From Bacteroidaceae bacterium (GTDB lineage Bacteria > Bacteroidota > Bacteroidia > Bacteroidales > Bacteroidaceae), in the NCBI GenBank assembly GCA_017551845.1, contig JAFZKR010000006.1, forward strand, positions 1 to 18,722: a stretch of DNA of 18,722 nucleotides, written 5' to 3'. This document shows, piece after piece, positions 7,125 through 13,240 of the stretch (positions are counted from its first letter, which is position 1; each line of letters begins with the position of its first letter). A program made the translations under genes and the position numbers. The notes under the pieces were generated by a model. That model had not been told where the DNA came from. It was given only the letters and a program-made list of their open reading frames with translations, and did not search any database.

Positions 7125-7473
7125 CCCAAGTTAATTTGTAATAAACGCTTTCTGCGTCCCGGTAGAACTCAGTGGCTCCCCAACGCTGCCAGTATGCGTG
7201 GGTTTTGAGCCGATGCATGACCGGTATGAATATAAAGTCATAACGTGACTTGAGTTCCGGCATGATTGACATTAGCATATCATAGTTTAGGCGTGTGCCG
7301 CTGTTAAAATGGAAACAGAGTCTCTTGCCCTGAAGAAATCGCTTCTCATCCATGTGTGTTATAGACATATCTGTTATATCGTCACGCACCAGACCCAGGA
7401 GTTCACATTTTGAGTGGGAGACCGATATTAAGATAATGTTACAATCGTTTTCAGGTCTTTCAAAGATGGAGGA
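7114..7473 (-). pseudogene. decayed paralogue of the secreted protein at 12233-12790, mosaic
   Basis: The minus strand has an open frame from 7473 to the TAA at 7114 without a usable ATG at its beginning. Residues read ELLGLVRDDITDMSITHMDE and then directly KRFLQGKRLCFHF. In the intact gene at 12233-12790 the same two blocks are separated by 51 residues, so an in-frame internal deletion of about 153 bases is seen. Upstream, the same residue spacing (IFE... to ELL) can be followed to 7467. After CFHFNSG the sequence departs into NYDMLMSIMPELKSRYDFIF and continues to VYYKL, which I cannot assign; it could be the end of an acetyltransferase. The frame ends inside the 3' end of the LytTR gene. 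It is best read as a pseudogene joined from at least two sources. Confidence 0.7.
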
Positions 7474-7480
7474 TTAATCA

Positions 7481-7488
7481 TATTTTTG
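7481..7488 (+). promoter_or_regulatory. -7 promoter box of the Na/Pi cotransporter fusion gene
   Basis: TATTTTTG matches TAnnTTTG, 21 bases before the ATG at 7510. It lies just beyond the 5' edge of the neighbouring remnant, and the -33 element is weak. Confidence 0.55.
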
Positions 7489-7509
7489 TGCTGAAAACGA
7501 AAGTAAAAG

Positions 7510-9474
7510 ATGTTAGTTGTATTGAAACTATTGGGCTCTATCGCCCTGCTCATTTACGGTATGAAGGTCATGAGCGAGGCGTTGCAGAAGATGGCAGGCC
7601 CGCAACTGCGTCACCTGTTGGGCGCAATGACTACGAACCGTTTCTCTGGTGTAGCAACAGGAGCACTTGTAACAGTAGCCGTGCAGTCATCGGCAGCAAC
7701 CACCGTAATGACGGTGTCATTCGTAAATGCCGCACTACTTACCCTTAGCCAGGCCATATCGGTCATAATGGGTGCCAACATCGGCACCACACTCAGCGCC
7801 TGGATCATGTCGGCCGGATTCTCGTTCAACATTGCGAACTTGGTCTGGCCCGCTTTTTTAATAGGTATCATCTTAATTCAGATAGGCAAGCACCGCTATG
7901 TGGGTGATTTCCTGTTCGGTATCAGTTTCCTGCTCTTTGCGCTCGGAATGCTCAACCAGACCGGCCGCGAGATGGACCTGGCCAGTAACCCCGCTGTGGT
8001 GGATTTCTTTGCATCATTTGACTCCGGAAGTTACTGGACAATCCTGCTGTTCCTGCTCATAGGCGCCATACTCACATGCATTGCGCAGTCATCGGCCGCA
8101 CTTATGGCTATAACCATGGTGCTCTGCTCAACAGGCGCAATATCAATATTCCAGGGTATCGCACTTGTTATGGGTGAGAACATCGGTACCACACTGACCG
8201 CAAACCTGGCAGCCATGTCGGCCAACACACAGGCCCGCCGCGCTGCTATGGCGCACCTGCTGTTCAACGTATTCGGAGTAATCTGGGTTCTGATACTCTT
8301 CTTCCCGTTTGTACGTATGGTATGCCGCTTTGTAGGCATAGACGTTACGGCCGATACTGTTGACCCTGCAAGACTCACATTTGCCTTAGCCACGTTCCAT
8401 ACGGCATTCAACGTTATAAACACATCCTTGCTAATTGGCTTCATACCTCAGTTGGAGAAACTTGTATGTCATATTATCAAACCCCGTAAGGCCGATGAGG
8501 AGGATGAGTTCCGTCTGCAGTTCATTCGCGGCGGTATCATGAAGACTCCTGAAATATCAGTATTCCAGGCCCAGAAGGAGATTGTAATCTTTGGTGAGAA
8601 GATGCAGCACATGTTCCACATGACCAAGGAGCTCTACTCCACTACTGATGAGCAGGAGTTCAAGAAACTGTTTGAACGCATTGAGAAGACTGAGGATGTG
8701 AGCGACCGCATGGAACAGGAGATCGGAAAGTATCTGGGTGATGTAGGTGATGCACACCTTTCTGATGACACCAAGGAGAAGATACGTGCCATGCTGCGTC
8801 AGATTGGCGAGTTGGAATCAATAGGTGACAGTTGCTTTGGCCTGGCCCGCATAATGCGCCGCAAGCGTGACAACCAAATTACGTTCAATGATGAGCAGCA
8901 GGCCGGAGTTGAGCAGATGTTCACTTTGGTTGACCAGGCTTTGACCCGAATGAACGAGCTGCTGGCCGGACGCCGTGAGGACTATGACATCACTGCATCA
9001 GAGGAGCTTGAGAACAGCATCAACGGTTGCCGTAACCGACTGAAACAGTGGAACATAAGCAACCTTGACCAGCATATTTACAGCTATGACAACGGAACCG
9101 TATTCTCAGACCTGATAAACGAGTTTGAGAAGAACGGAGACTACATAATCAATGTGGTTGAATCACGTCTGCGCGCTACCCGTACCGGTATCCGTTTCAA
9201 GGGCATTGTGATTGATACAGACAGCAAGACGGTTACTGTTGACGGACAGCCGGTTGCATTCACCAAGACTGAATATGAGCTGCTCAAGATGTTCATGATG
9301 AACCGCGGCATGGTATTCTCACGCGAGGACCTGCTCCAAGCAATCTGGCCCGATGACGTGATTGTAAACTCCCGTACGGTGGATGTCAACATCACCCGCA
9401 TCCGCAAGAAGATAGAGCCCTACGCCGACCACCTGACCACACGCGCCGGGTTCGGCTACTCCTTCCAAGAGTAA
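7510..9474 (+). CDS. Na/Pi cotransporter-PhoU protein fused to a PhoB-type winged-helix domain
   Basis: A 654-residue membrane protein with three parts. Residues 1-320 are the Na/Pi cotransporter (NptA/SLC34-like) core, with the inverted-repeat motifs VAVQSSAATT (57-66) and CIAQSSAALM (190-199), each followed by GANIGTT (88-94) or GENIGTT (222-228). Residues of about 350-555 are a cytoplasmic helical PhoU-like domain. Residues 560-654 are a complete OmpR/PhoB-type winged helix: FTKTEYELLKMF, VFSREDLLQAIWPDD, the recognition helix RTVDVNITRIRKKI and the wing TRAGFGYSF. No receiver domain is present. Standard members of the cotransporter family end after PhoU. There is no stop or frame break at the junction (near 9187). 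The transporter core should import phosphate with sodium; the DNA-binding part may link uptake to gene control. It could alternatively be a chance deletion fusion, as other genes here are. Confidence 0.9.
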   Translation: MLVVLKLLGSIALLIYGMKVMSEALQKMAGPQLRHLLGAMTTNRFSGVATGALVTVAVQSSAATTVMTVSFVNAALLTLSQAISVIMGANIGTTLSAWIMSAGFSFNIANLVWPAFLIGIILIQIGKHRYVGDFLFGISFLLFALGMLNQTGREMDLASNPAVVDFFASFDSGSYWTILLFLLIGAILTCIAQSSAALMAITMVLCSTGAISIFQGIALVMGENIGTTLTANLAAMSANTQARRAAMAHLLFNVFGVIWVLILFFPFVRMVCRFVGIDVTADTVDPARLTFALATFHTAFNVINTSLLIGFIPQLEKLVCHIIKPRKADEEDEFRLQFIRGGIMKTPEISVFQAQKEIVIFGEKMQHMFHMTKELYSTTDEQEFKKLFERIEKTEDVSDRMEQEIGKYLGDVGDAHLSDDTKEKIRAMLRQIGELESIGDSCFGLARIMRRKRDNQITFNDEQQAGVEQMFTLVDQALTRMNELLAGRREDYDITASEELENSINGCRNRLKQWNISNLDQHIYSYDNGTVFSDLINEFEKNGDYIINVVESRLRATRTGIRFKGIVIDTDSKTVTVDGQPVAFTKTEYELLKMFMMNRGMVFSREDLLQAIWPDDVIVNSRTVDVNITRIRKKIEPYADHLTTRAGFGYSFQE

Positions 9475-9483
9475 AACCACTTA

Positions 9484-9774
9484 TCAAATCAGGCTTTTGG
9501 TGGTCCAGCGGCGGGATTTCCATCGGCGGATAAAGATCAGTCCGCGTATATTCTCATCCAAGACCATGGCAAACCACAGGGCAATAAGTCCTCCATGTAG
9601 GCCGATACCCAGCACCCAGCTGCCACCCACGGCAACAGTCCAGCACACTATCATGCCAACCGTAACAGGATAATAAATGTCACCGGCCGCACCCAATGTC
9701 ATGACAAGCAGAGTGTCAATGAAAATGGGCAATGCAAGAACAGTCAGAAGGCGTGTAAGTGACCCGTATTTCAT
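9484..9774 (-). pseudogene. remnant of a MATE family efflux transporter
   Basis: A 96-residue frame from the ATG at 9774. It contains LPIFIDTLLVMTLGAAGDIY, a hydrophobic helix, and then ALWFAMVLDENIRGLIFIRR with a basic end. These match the last three helices of MATE multidrug exporters (the GAGD-type turn and the W-LDE-RG-RW end), which normally have about 450 residues. About three quarters of the protein is missing. A consensus -7 box lies 22 bases before the ATG, so promoter, start and C-terminus survive and the middle has probably been lost. A functional transporter is excluded. Confidence 0.75.
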
Positions 9775-9795
9775 GCGCTGATTTGAAATCGGCTG

Positions 9796-9803
9796 CAAAG
9801 ATA
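9796..9803 (-). promoter_or_regulatory. -7 box in front of the MATE remnant
   Basis: The minus strand reads TATCTTTG, a full match to TAnnTTTG, 21-22 bases upstream of the ATG at 9774. A second, plus-strand match (TACTTTTG, 9814-9821) points the other way with no gene of its own before the Fic promoter. Confidence 0.5.
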
Positions 9804-9889
9804 AGAATTGGATTACTTTTGCGTGGAAATTAAATATCAATGTAAAGATGCAAATAAAAAAGAAATAGTTCAACTATCACTCGTTATTT

Positions 9890-9905
9890 TTGCCGATATC
9901 GGCAA
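9890..9905. promoter_or_regulatory. perfect 16-base palindrome over the Fic promoter
   Basis: TTGCCGATATCGGCAA is a perfect palindrome. Its first TTG lies 20 bases before the -7 box at 9913-9920, so it covers the -33 element. The half-site TTGCCGATA recurs at 9940-9948 just before the ATG. Such an arrangement would let a dimeric repressor block RNA polymerase; the Fic protein itself has a DNA-binding N-terminus. Confidence 0.7.
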
Positions 9906-9912
9906 GAATTAT

Positions 9913-9920
9913 TATATTTG
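9913..9920 (+). promoter_or_regulatory. -7 promoter box of the Fic gene
   Basis: TATATTTG matches TAnnTTTG, 31 bases before the ATG at 9952, downstream of the 16-base palindrome. Confidence 0.6.
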
Positions 9921-9951
9921 TGTGCTGAAATAAGAGAACTTGCCGATAGAC

Positions 9952-10893
9952 ATGGACCTGATAACTGTCACTCAATATGCCCAAATGCACGGCCTTCCGG
10001 AAAGGACCGTACGCAATTGGTGCAATGCAGGGAAGATGCAAGGGGCATTCCTTTCAGGGAAGACCTGGAACATACCCGCCGATGCCCCACTGCCCAAGAA
10101 AGGCAAGCCAAAAGTATCGGCGCTATTGAAACGGCTCAGGGAAGAGAAGGACGGACGGGTTAGCGGCGGTATCTATCACCGTACACAGATTGACCTGACT
10201 TATAACTCAAATCATATTGAGGGTAGCCATTTGACCCATGACCAAACACGATACATCTTTGAAACCAATACCATTGGCGTCACTGACAATGCTGTCAACG
10301 TTGATGATATAGTTGAAACCACAAACCACTTCCGCTGCATCGACCTCATTATTGACAGGGCTGAAGAACGCCTGTCGGAGAGCATAGTCAAAGAACTTCA
10401 CCAAATCCTGAAGACGGGAACATCAGACAGCAGAAAAGAATGGTTCATGGTGGGCGATTACAAAAAACTGCCCAACGAAGTAGGTGGTCATGAGACTTGC
10501 CCGCCGAAGCAGGTTCATTCACAGATGAGGGTCTTGCTCTCAGAATACAACGCCAAGAAAGAAAAGACACTGGAGGATATTATTGACTTGCATCAGCGTT
10601 TTGAACTCATTCACCCTTTCCAGGACGGAAATGGCCGTGTGGGTCGCCTCATCATGTTCAAAGAATGCCTGGCCAACGGAATCGTACCGTTCATTATCAC
10701 AGAAGACCTGAAATGGTTTTATTACCGTGGCCTCAATGAATGGGGGCACGTGAAGGGTTATCTTACCGACACCTGCCTTACCGCCCAAGACAATTACAAG
10801 TCACTTTTGGACTATTTCAAGATTAAATATACACTGCCCCCACAATCATCAATACCTTCATTGAAGCGTATGGATTCGAGGGCAAGATCCTGA
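9952..10893 (+). CDS. Fic family AMP-transferase with N-terminal helix-turn-helix
   Basis: A 313-residue Fic-domain protein that would transfer AMP (or another nucleotide part) from ATP to a target hydroxyl. The first 50 residues (ITVTQYAQMHGLPERTVRNW and AGKMQGAFLSGKTWNIPADA) form an excisionase/MerR-like helix-turn-helix. An inhibitory motif SNHIEG (S86-E90-G91) fits (S/T)xxxE(G/N) placed before the Fic core, as in self-inhibited class II Fic proteins. The catalytic motif HPFQDGNGRVGR (221-232) is complete. The ATG at 9952 is preferred over the in-frame TTG at 9940, which lies in the operator half-site. Residues after FKIKY (294-313) are read out of frame from a flavodoxin remnant, so the native stop has been lost and the last 20 residues are a scar product. 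The gene may be autoregulated. Confidence 0.9.
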   Translation: MDLITVTQYAQMHGLPERTVRNWCNAGKMQGAFLSGKTWNIPADAPLPKKGKPKVSALLKRLREEKDGRVSGGIYHRTQIDLTYNSNHIEGSHLTHDQTRYIFETNTIGVTDNAVNVDDIVETTNHFRCIDLIIDRAEERLSESIVKELHQILKTGTSDSRKEWFMVGDYKKLPNEVGGHETCPPKQVHSQMRVLLSEYNAKKEKTLEDIIDLHQRFELIHPFQDGNGRVGRLIMFKECLANGIVPFIITEDLKWFYYRGLNEWGHVKGYLTDTCLTAQDNYKSLLDYFKIKYTLPPQSSIPSLKRMDSRARS

Positions 10894-10940
10894 ACGGCGC
10901 ATCAAAGGCTGCTATCAAGACCTGGATTGAAGGATTGTAA
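10830..10940 (+). pseudogene. flavodoxin gene remnant with internal deletion
   Basis: In the frame starting at 10830 the sequence reads YTAPTIINTFIEAYGFEGK, then ILNGASKAAIKTWIEGL and TAA. This is the end of the flavodoxin at 982-1449 (YTAPTIINTFIEAYGFEGKT... and LNGASKNSLKTWVETL) with the 33 codons between removed. The 5' two thirds of the gene is missing and is replaced by the Fic gene. The deletion lies exactly at GGGCAAGA (10880-10887), a motif that occurs at both edges of the missing segment in the intact copy. The remnant is followed, at the usual distance, by an intact GNAT gene, which shows the ancestral order flavodoxin then GNAT. Confidence 0.85.
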
Positions 10941-10953
10941 AAATCAAACAACG

Positions 10954-11415
10954 ATGATTCGCAAAGCGATAAATGATGATTTGGAGGCAGTAAACAGCCT
11001 GCTAAGACAGGTATTAAAAGTGCACCATGATGGCCGGCCGGACCTGTTCCGTGCCGAGGGTAAGAAATATACCGACGCTGAACTGCTGGAGATATTCTCC
11101 AATCCTGATACTCCCGTATTCGTTTATGAGGAAGACGGAAAAGTCTTAGGTTACGCGTTCTGTGCCCTCCAGCATCAGGAGAGCGGCAGCCTGATGCCTG
11201 TCAGTACATTGTACATTGATGACATCTGTGTGGATGAGAAAGCACGAGGCAAACACATAGGGAGCAAACTGTTTGAGTATGTCAAAGAGTTTGCACGCGA
11301 TAAAGGTTGCCACAACATAACACTCCACGTCTGGGAATGCAATCCCGGTGCCGCCGCATTCTACAAGGCCCTTGGCATGACTCCCCAATACACCTCAATG
11401 GAACTCCTCCTCTAA
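10954..11415 (+). CDS. GNAT family N-acetyltransferase
   Basis: A 153-residue cytoplasmic acetyl-CoA-dependent acyltransferase of the GNAT fold. The acetyl-CoA-binding motif is seen in LYIDDICVDEKARGKHIGSK (about 93-112), with the RGKHIG pyrophosphate-binding turn. The C-terminal NITLHVWECNPGAAAFYKAL segment is the typical motif B, and the protein ends TSMELLL. The substrate (amine or antibiotic) cannot be assigned. The ATG at 10954 is chosen because a truncated copy of the same gene at 4280 begins at the same place; an in-frame TTG at 10927 lies in the preceding flavodoxin remnant. The original partner gene upstream is that remnant, so expression may now depend on the Fic transcript. Confidence 0.88.
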   Translation: MIRKAINDDLEAVNSLLRQVLKVHHDGRPDLFRAEGKKYTDAELLEIFSNPDTPVFVYEEDGKVLGYAFCALQHQESGSLMPVSTLYIDDICVDEKARGKHIGSKLFEYVKEFARDKGCHNITLHVWECNPGAAAFYKALGMTPQYTSMELLL

Positions 11416-11436
11416 TAGAGAACCGCCCCTTTGTCA

Positions 11437-12129
11437 TTATTTTACCGGGAAGGTAAAGTATGTATCGGGATAAGGTTCATCCTTGAGGGTAAAGTGCCAC
11501 CACTCTGAATCCAGCGGTTTGAAACCGTGACGCAGCATGGCATCGCGCAGTATCATACGGTTGGCAAACTGAACATCAGTAATACCACGGTAATCAGGAT
11601 GGCTCTCTGTTCCGAACCAGTCAAATGTGCCACCCATGTCAACCTCTTTCTCGGTTGTCATGTCAAACAGAGTCAGATCAACTGTTGATCCGCGTGTATG
11701 GCCGGACTTGGCCATGATGTAGTCAAGTTCAAACAGGCGGCTTTTATCCACATCGGGATAGAAGTAGCGTCGCATGGTGGTGTCAGCCACATCGGCCGCC
11801 CATCGGACAAAATGATCTACTGCACACTGCGGGCGGTAGGCATCATAAATCTTGAGTCTGTAACCAAGGCTGATTACGTCATCACTGACAGCCTTGAGGC
11901 TATCGGCAGCCTGGCGTGTAAGCAAAGCGGTAGGCGCCAGGTATCCGTCTATGCGGGTGCCCACAAAGTTGTAAGTGCCGTAGTAACGTATTTCAAGGAT
12001 AACATCGGGAACCACATCAGTAATGGCTACAAAATCACTCGAGTCCTGCTCCTTAACCGTGCCTTCAGACTGATTGCAGGCTGCAAGCGTTAAGCAGAAT
12101 GCTATAAAAAATGCTGAATACTTTCTCAT
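11437..12129 (-). CDS. D-alanyl-D-alanine dipeptidase-like lipoprotein (M15, VanX/DdpX type)
   Basis: A 230-residue zinc peptidase of family M15D. The ATG at 12129 gives a lipoprotein signal peptide ending CLTLAAC (Cys 18); the frame upstream to 12171 is in the promoter. The VanX-type residues are present: DAYRP with Arg 99, the zinc ligands in KSGHTRGSTVDLT (His 144, Asp 151) and the catalytic Glu 209 and zinc ligand His 212 in DSEWWHF. VanX-like enzymes cut D-Ala-D-Ala; lipid-anchored chromosomal members in Gram-negative bacteria more likely recycle or scavenge the cell-wall dipeptide than confer vancomycin resistance, and no vanA/vanH genes are near. It is divergent from the secreted protein at 12233 and has its own -7 box. 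Confidence 0.88.
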   Translation of the reverse strand: MRKYSAFFIAFCLTLAACNQSEGTVKEQDSSDFVAITDVVPDVILEIRYYGTYNFVGTRIDGYLAPTALLTRQAADSLKAVSDDVISLGYRLKIYDAYRPQCAVDHFVRWAADVADTTMRRYFYPDVDKSRLFELDYIMAKSGHTRGSTVDLTLFDMTTEKEVDMGGTFDWFGTESHPDYRGITDVQFANRMILRDAMLRHGFKPLDSEWWHFTLKDEPYPDTYFTFPVK

Positions 12130-12149
12130 AATATGTCCTTTTACGCCCC

Positions 12150-12157
12150 CAAATGTA
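12150..12157 (-). promoter_or_regulatory. -7 box of the VanX-like lipoprotein gene
   Basis: The minus strand reads TACATTTG, matching TAnnTTTG, 20 bases before the ATG at 12129. It is back to back with the promoter of the secreted-protein gene (12202-12209). Confidence 0.55.
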
Positions 12158-12201
12158 TAAAAATAGTACAAAAGGGGACTTTCCTTAATGTGTCATTTTA
12201 C

Positions 12202-12209
12202 TATATTTG
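12202..12209 (+). promoter_or_regulatory. -7 box of the secreted-protein gene
   Basis: TATATTTG matches TAnnTTTG, 23 bases before the ATG at 12233. It lies downstream of the in-frame ATG at 12188, which therefore is not the start. Confidence 0.55.
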
Positions 12210-12232
12210 CAAAAAGGACTAATTATCACATT

Positions 12233-12790
12233 ATGAGAAAATCATTATTTACAGTAGTAGCAGCTATGATGATGGCTACTTATGTAATTGCACAGGACAT
12301 TCCTACCGACATGCGTATGGAGATTATCGAGAGTGAGGATGACAGCCATGACCAGTACACTATCTTCAAGTACAAGGAGAAGAACGGCAACACCGGTTAT
12401 TGGATGGGTGTAGGCAACAAGACTGAACTCCTAAGCCTGGTTCGTGACGATATTACAGACATGTCCATTTCACATATGGATGAGGTTTGTCTGCCTATGG
12501 GCAGCACCCGTCAGGAGGTTCTTGACAACCTGGATTCTTACCTGGAACTGCTTGTCAAGCCCGCAGGCACCACCGTTGAATTTCCTTGCAGGATAGACAA
12601 CTACGCCGGATTGGGCGATGAGTCAAAAACCACATGCATAGTAACCAAGCGCTTCCTTCAAGGCAAGCGTCTCTGCTTCCACTTTACCAGCGGCAAACGC
12701 ACCGCCGAGGCCGACCTGCGCAAATCATCCATCAAGTCCATGAAGGTAAGCGTAAAGCTTGACATGAAGCTCCACCCCAACAAGGATTGA
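12233..12790 (+). CDS. secreted protein of unknown function
   Basis: A 185-residue protein that I do not recognise. A signal peptide is clear: MRKS, a hydrophobic core FTVVAAMMMATYVIA, and probable cleavage before QDIP (residue 21). The mature part is polar, with alternating strand-like segments (MRMEIIESED, YTIFKYKEKN, TTVEFPCRID, MKVSVKLDMKL) and three cysteines (residues 84, 119 and 131 approximately). It is probably periplasmic. The start is set by the -7 box at 12202-12209. It is divergent from the VanX-like gene. A damaged relative of the gene, lacking 51 internal codons, is present on the minus strand at 7114-7473, so this family occurs at least twice in the genome. Confidence 0.75.
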   Translation: MRKSLFTVVAAMMMATYVIAQDIPTDMRMEIIESEDDSHDQYTIFKYKEKNGNTGYWMGVGNKTELLSLVRDDITDMSISHMDEVCLPMGSTRQEVLDNLDSYLELLVKPAGTTVEFPCRIDNYAGLGDESKTTCIVTKRFLQGKRLCFHFTSGKRTAEADLRKSSIKSMKVSVKLDMKLHPNKD

Positions 12791-12808
12791 CCGTCACTTT
12801 GGCTTTAA

Positions 12809-12868
12809 TACACCCGCAAAGTGCATTTTTTTAAATATAATAAGTAAATTTGCACCTAAAAGGGTGTA
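12809..12868. promoter_or_regulatory. inverted repeat pair flanking the antitoxin promoter
   Basis: TACACCCGCAAAGTGCA (12809-12825) and TGCACCTAAAAGGGTGTA (12851-12868) are inverted copies of the pattern TACACCC-N-TGCA. They bracket the region that holds the -33 and -7 (TAAATTTG, 12845-12852) elements of the antitoxin gene. The right copy starts at the end of the -7 box and covers the predicted transcription start. They are good candidates for autoregulatory operators of the HipB-like protein. Confidence 0.5.
12845..12852 (+). promoter_or_regulatory. -7 promoter box of the toxin-antitoxin operon
   Basis: TAAATTTG matches TAnnTTTG, 19 bases before the ATG at 12872, inside the inverted repeat pair. 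Confidence 0.6.
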
Positions 12869-12871
12869 AAC

Positions 12872-13234
12872 ATGGAACAAATCAGTAATTATGTAAAGAG
12901 ATGCCGTAAGGAACAGCATCTTACACAGCCCGAGTTGGCACAAAAGGCTGGTGTGGGGTTAAGGTTCCTGCGTGAGCTTGAACAAGGCAAGCAGAGTCTT
13001 AGAATGGACAAGGTAAACCAGGTCCTTGCCTATTTTGGATCTTCATGCGGCGTTAACCAAGATATCACCGCCAAGCAGGATATAACAAAGTACAGGCTTT
13101 CATCACTTGATGAACCATCGGACTATATGCTTGAGGAGATTATGCACCAGGTTTGTGAATCGGCCATGGAATCATATTCCCAAGCTCAAAAAGTGCTGCG
13201 CAATAAACTGGAAGAGATTAGAACTACAAAATAG
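12872..13234 (+). CDS. HipB/Y4mF-like helix-turn-helix antitoxin
   Basis: A 120-residue DNA-binding protein. Residues 4-60 are an XRE-type helix-turn-helix: YVKRCRKEQHLTQPELAQKA, GVGLRFLRELEQGKQSLRMD, KVNQVLAYFG. This wording is typical of the HipB/Y4mF antitoxins. Unlike short HipB proteins it has about 50 extra residues ending in a helical, charged segment (EEIMHQVCESAMESYSQAQK), which could hold the toxin. The zeta-type kinase gene starts 6 bases after its stop, so the two form an operon. HipB-type regulators are usually paired with HipA kinases; here the partner is a zeta toxin. Autorepression through the flanking inverted repeats is inferred. Confidence 0.85.
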   Translation: MEQISNYVKRCRKEQHLTQPELAQKAGVGLRFLRELEQGKQSLRMDKVNQVLAYFGSSCGVNQDITAKQDITKYRLSSLDEPSDYMLEEIMHQVCESAMESYSQAQKVLRNKLEEIRTTK

Positions 13235-13240
13235 AATACT

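Noticed and set aside
8031..8444. Minus-strand open frame (137 codons) opposite the Na/Pi cotransporter
   Set aside because: It is a shadow of the QSSAA/GENIGTT coding region and has no family features.
11437..12129. VanX-like gene as a vancomycin resistance determinant
   Set aside because: No vanH, vanA-type ligase or vanRS genes are nearby and the protein is a lipoprotein; a cell-wall dipeptide recycling or scavenging role is more likely.
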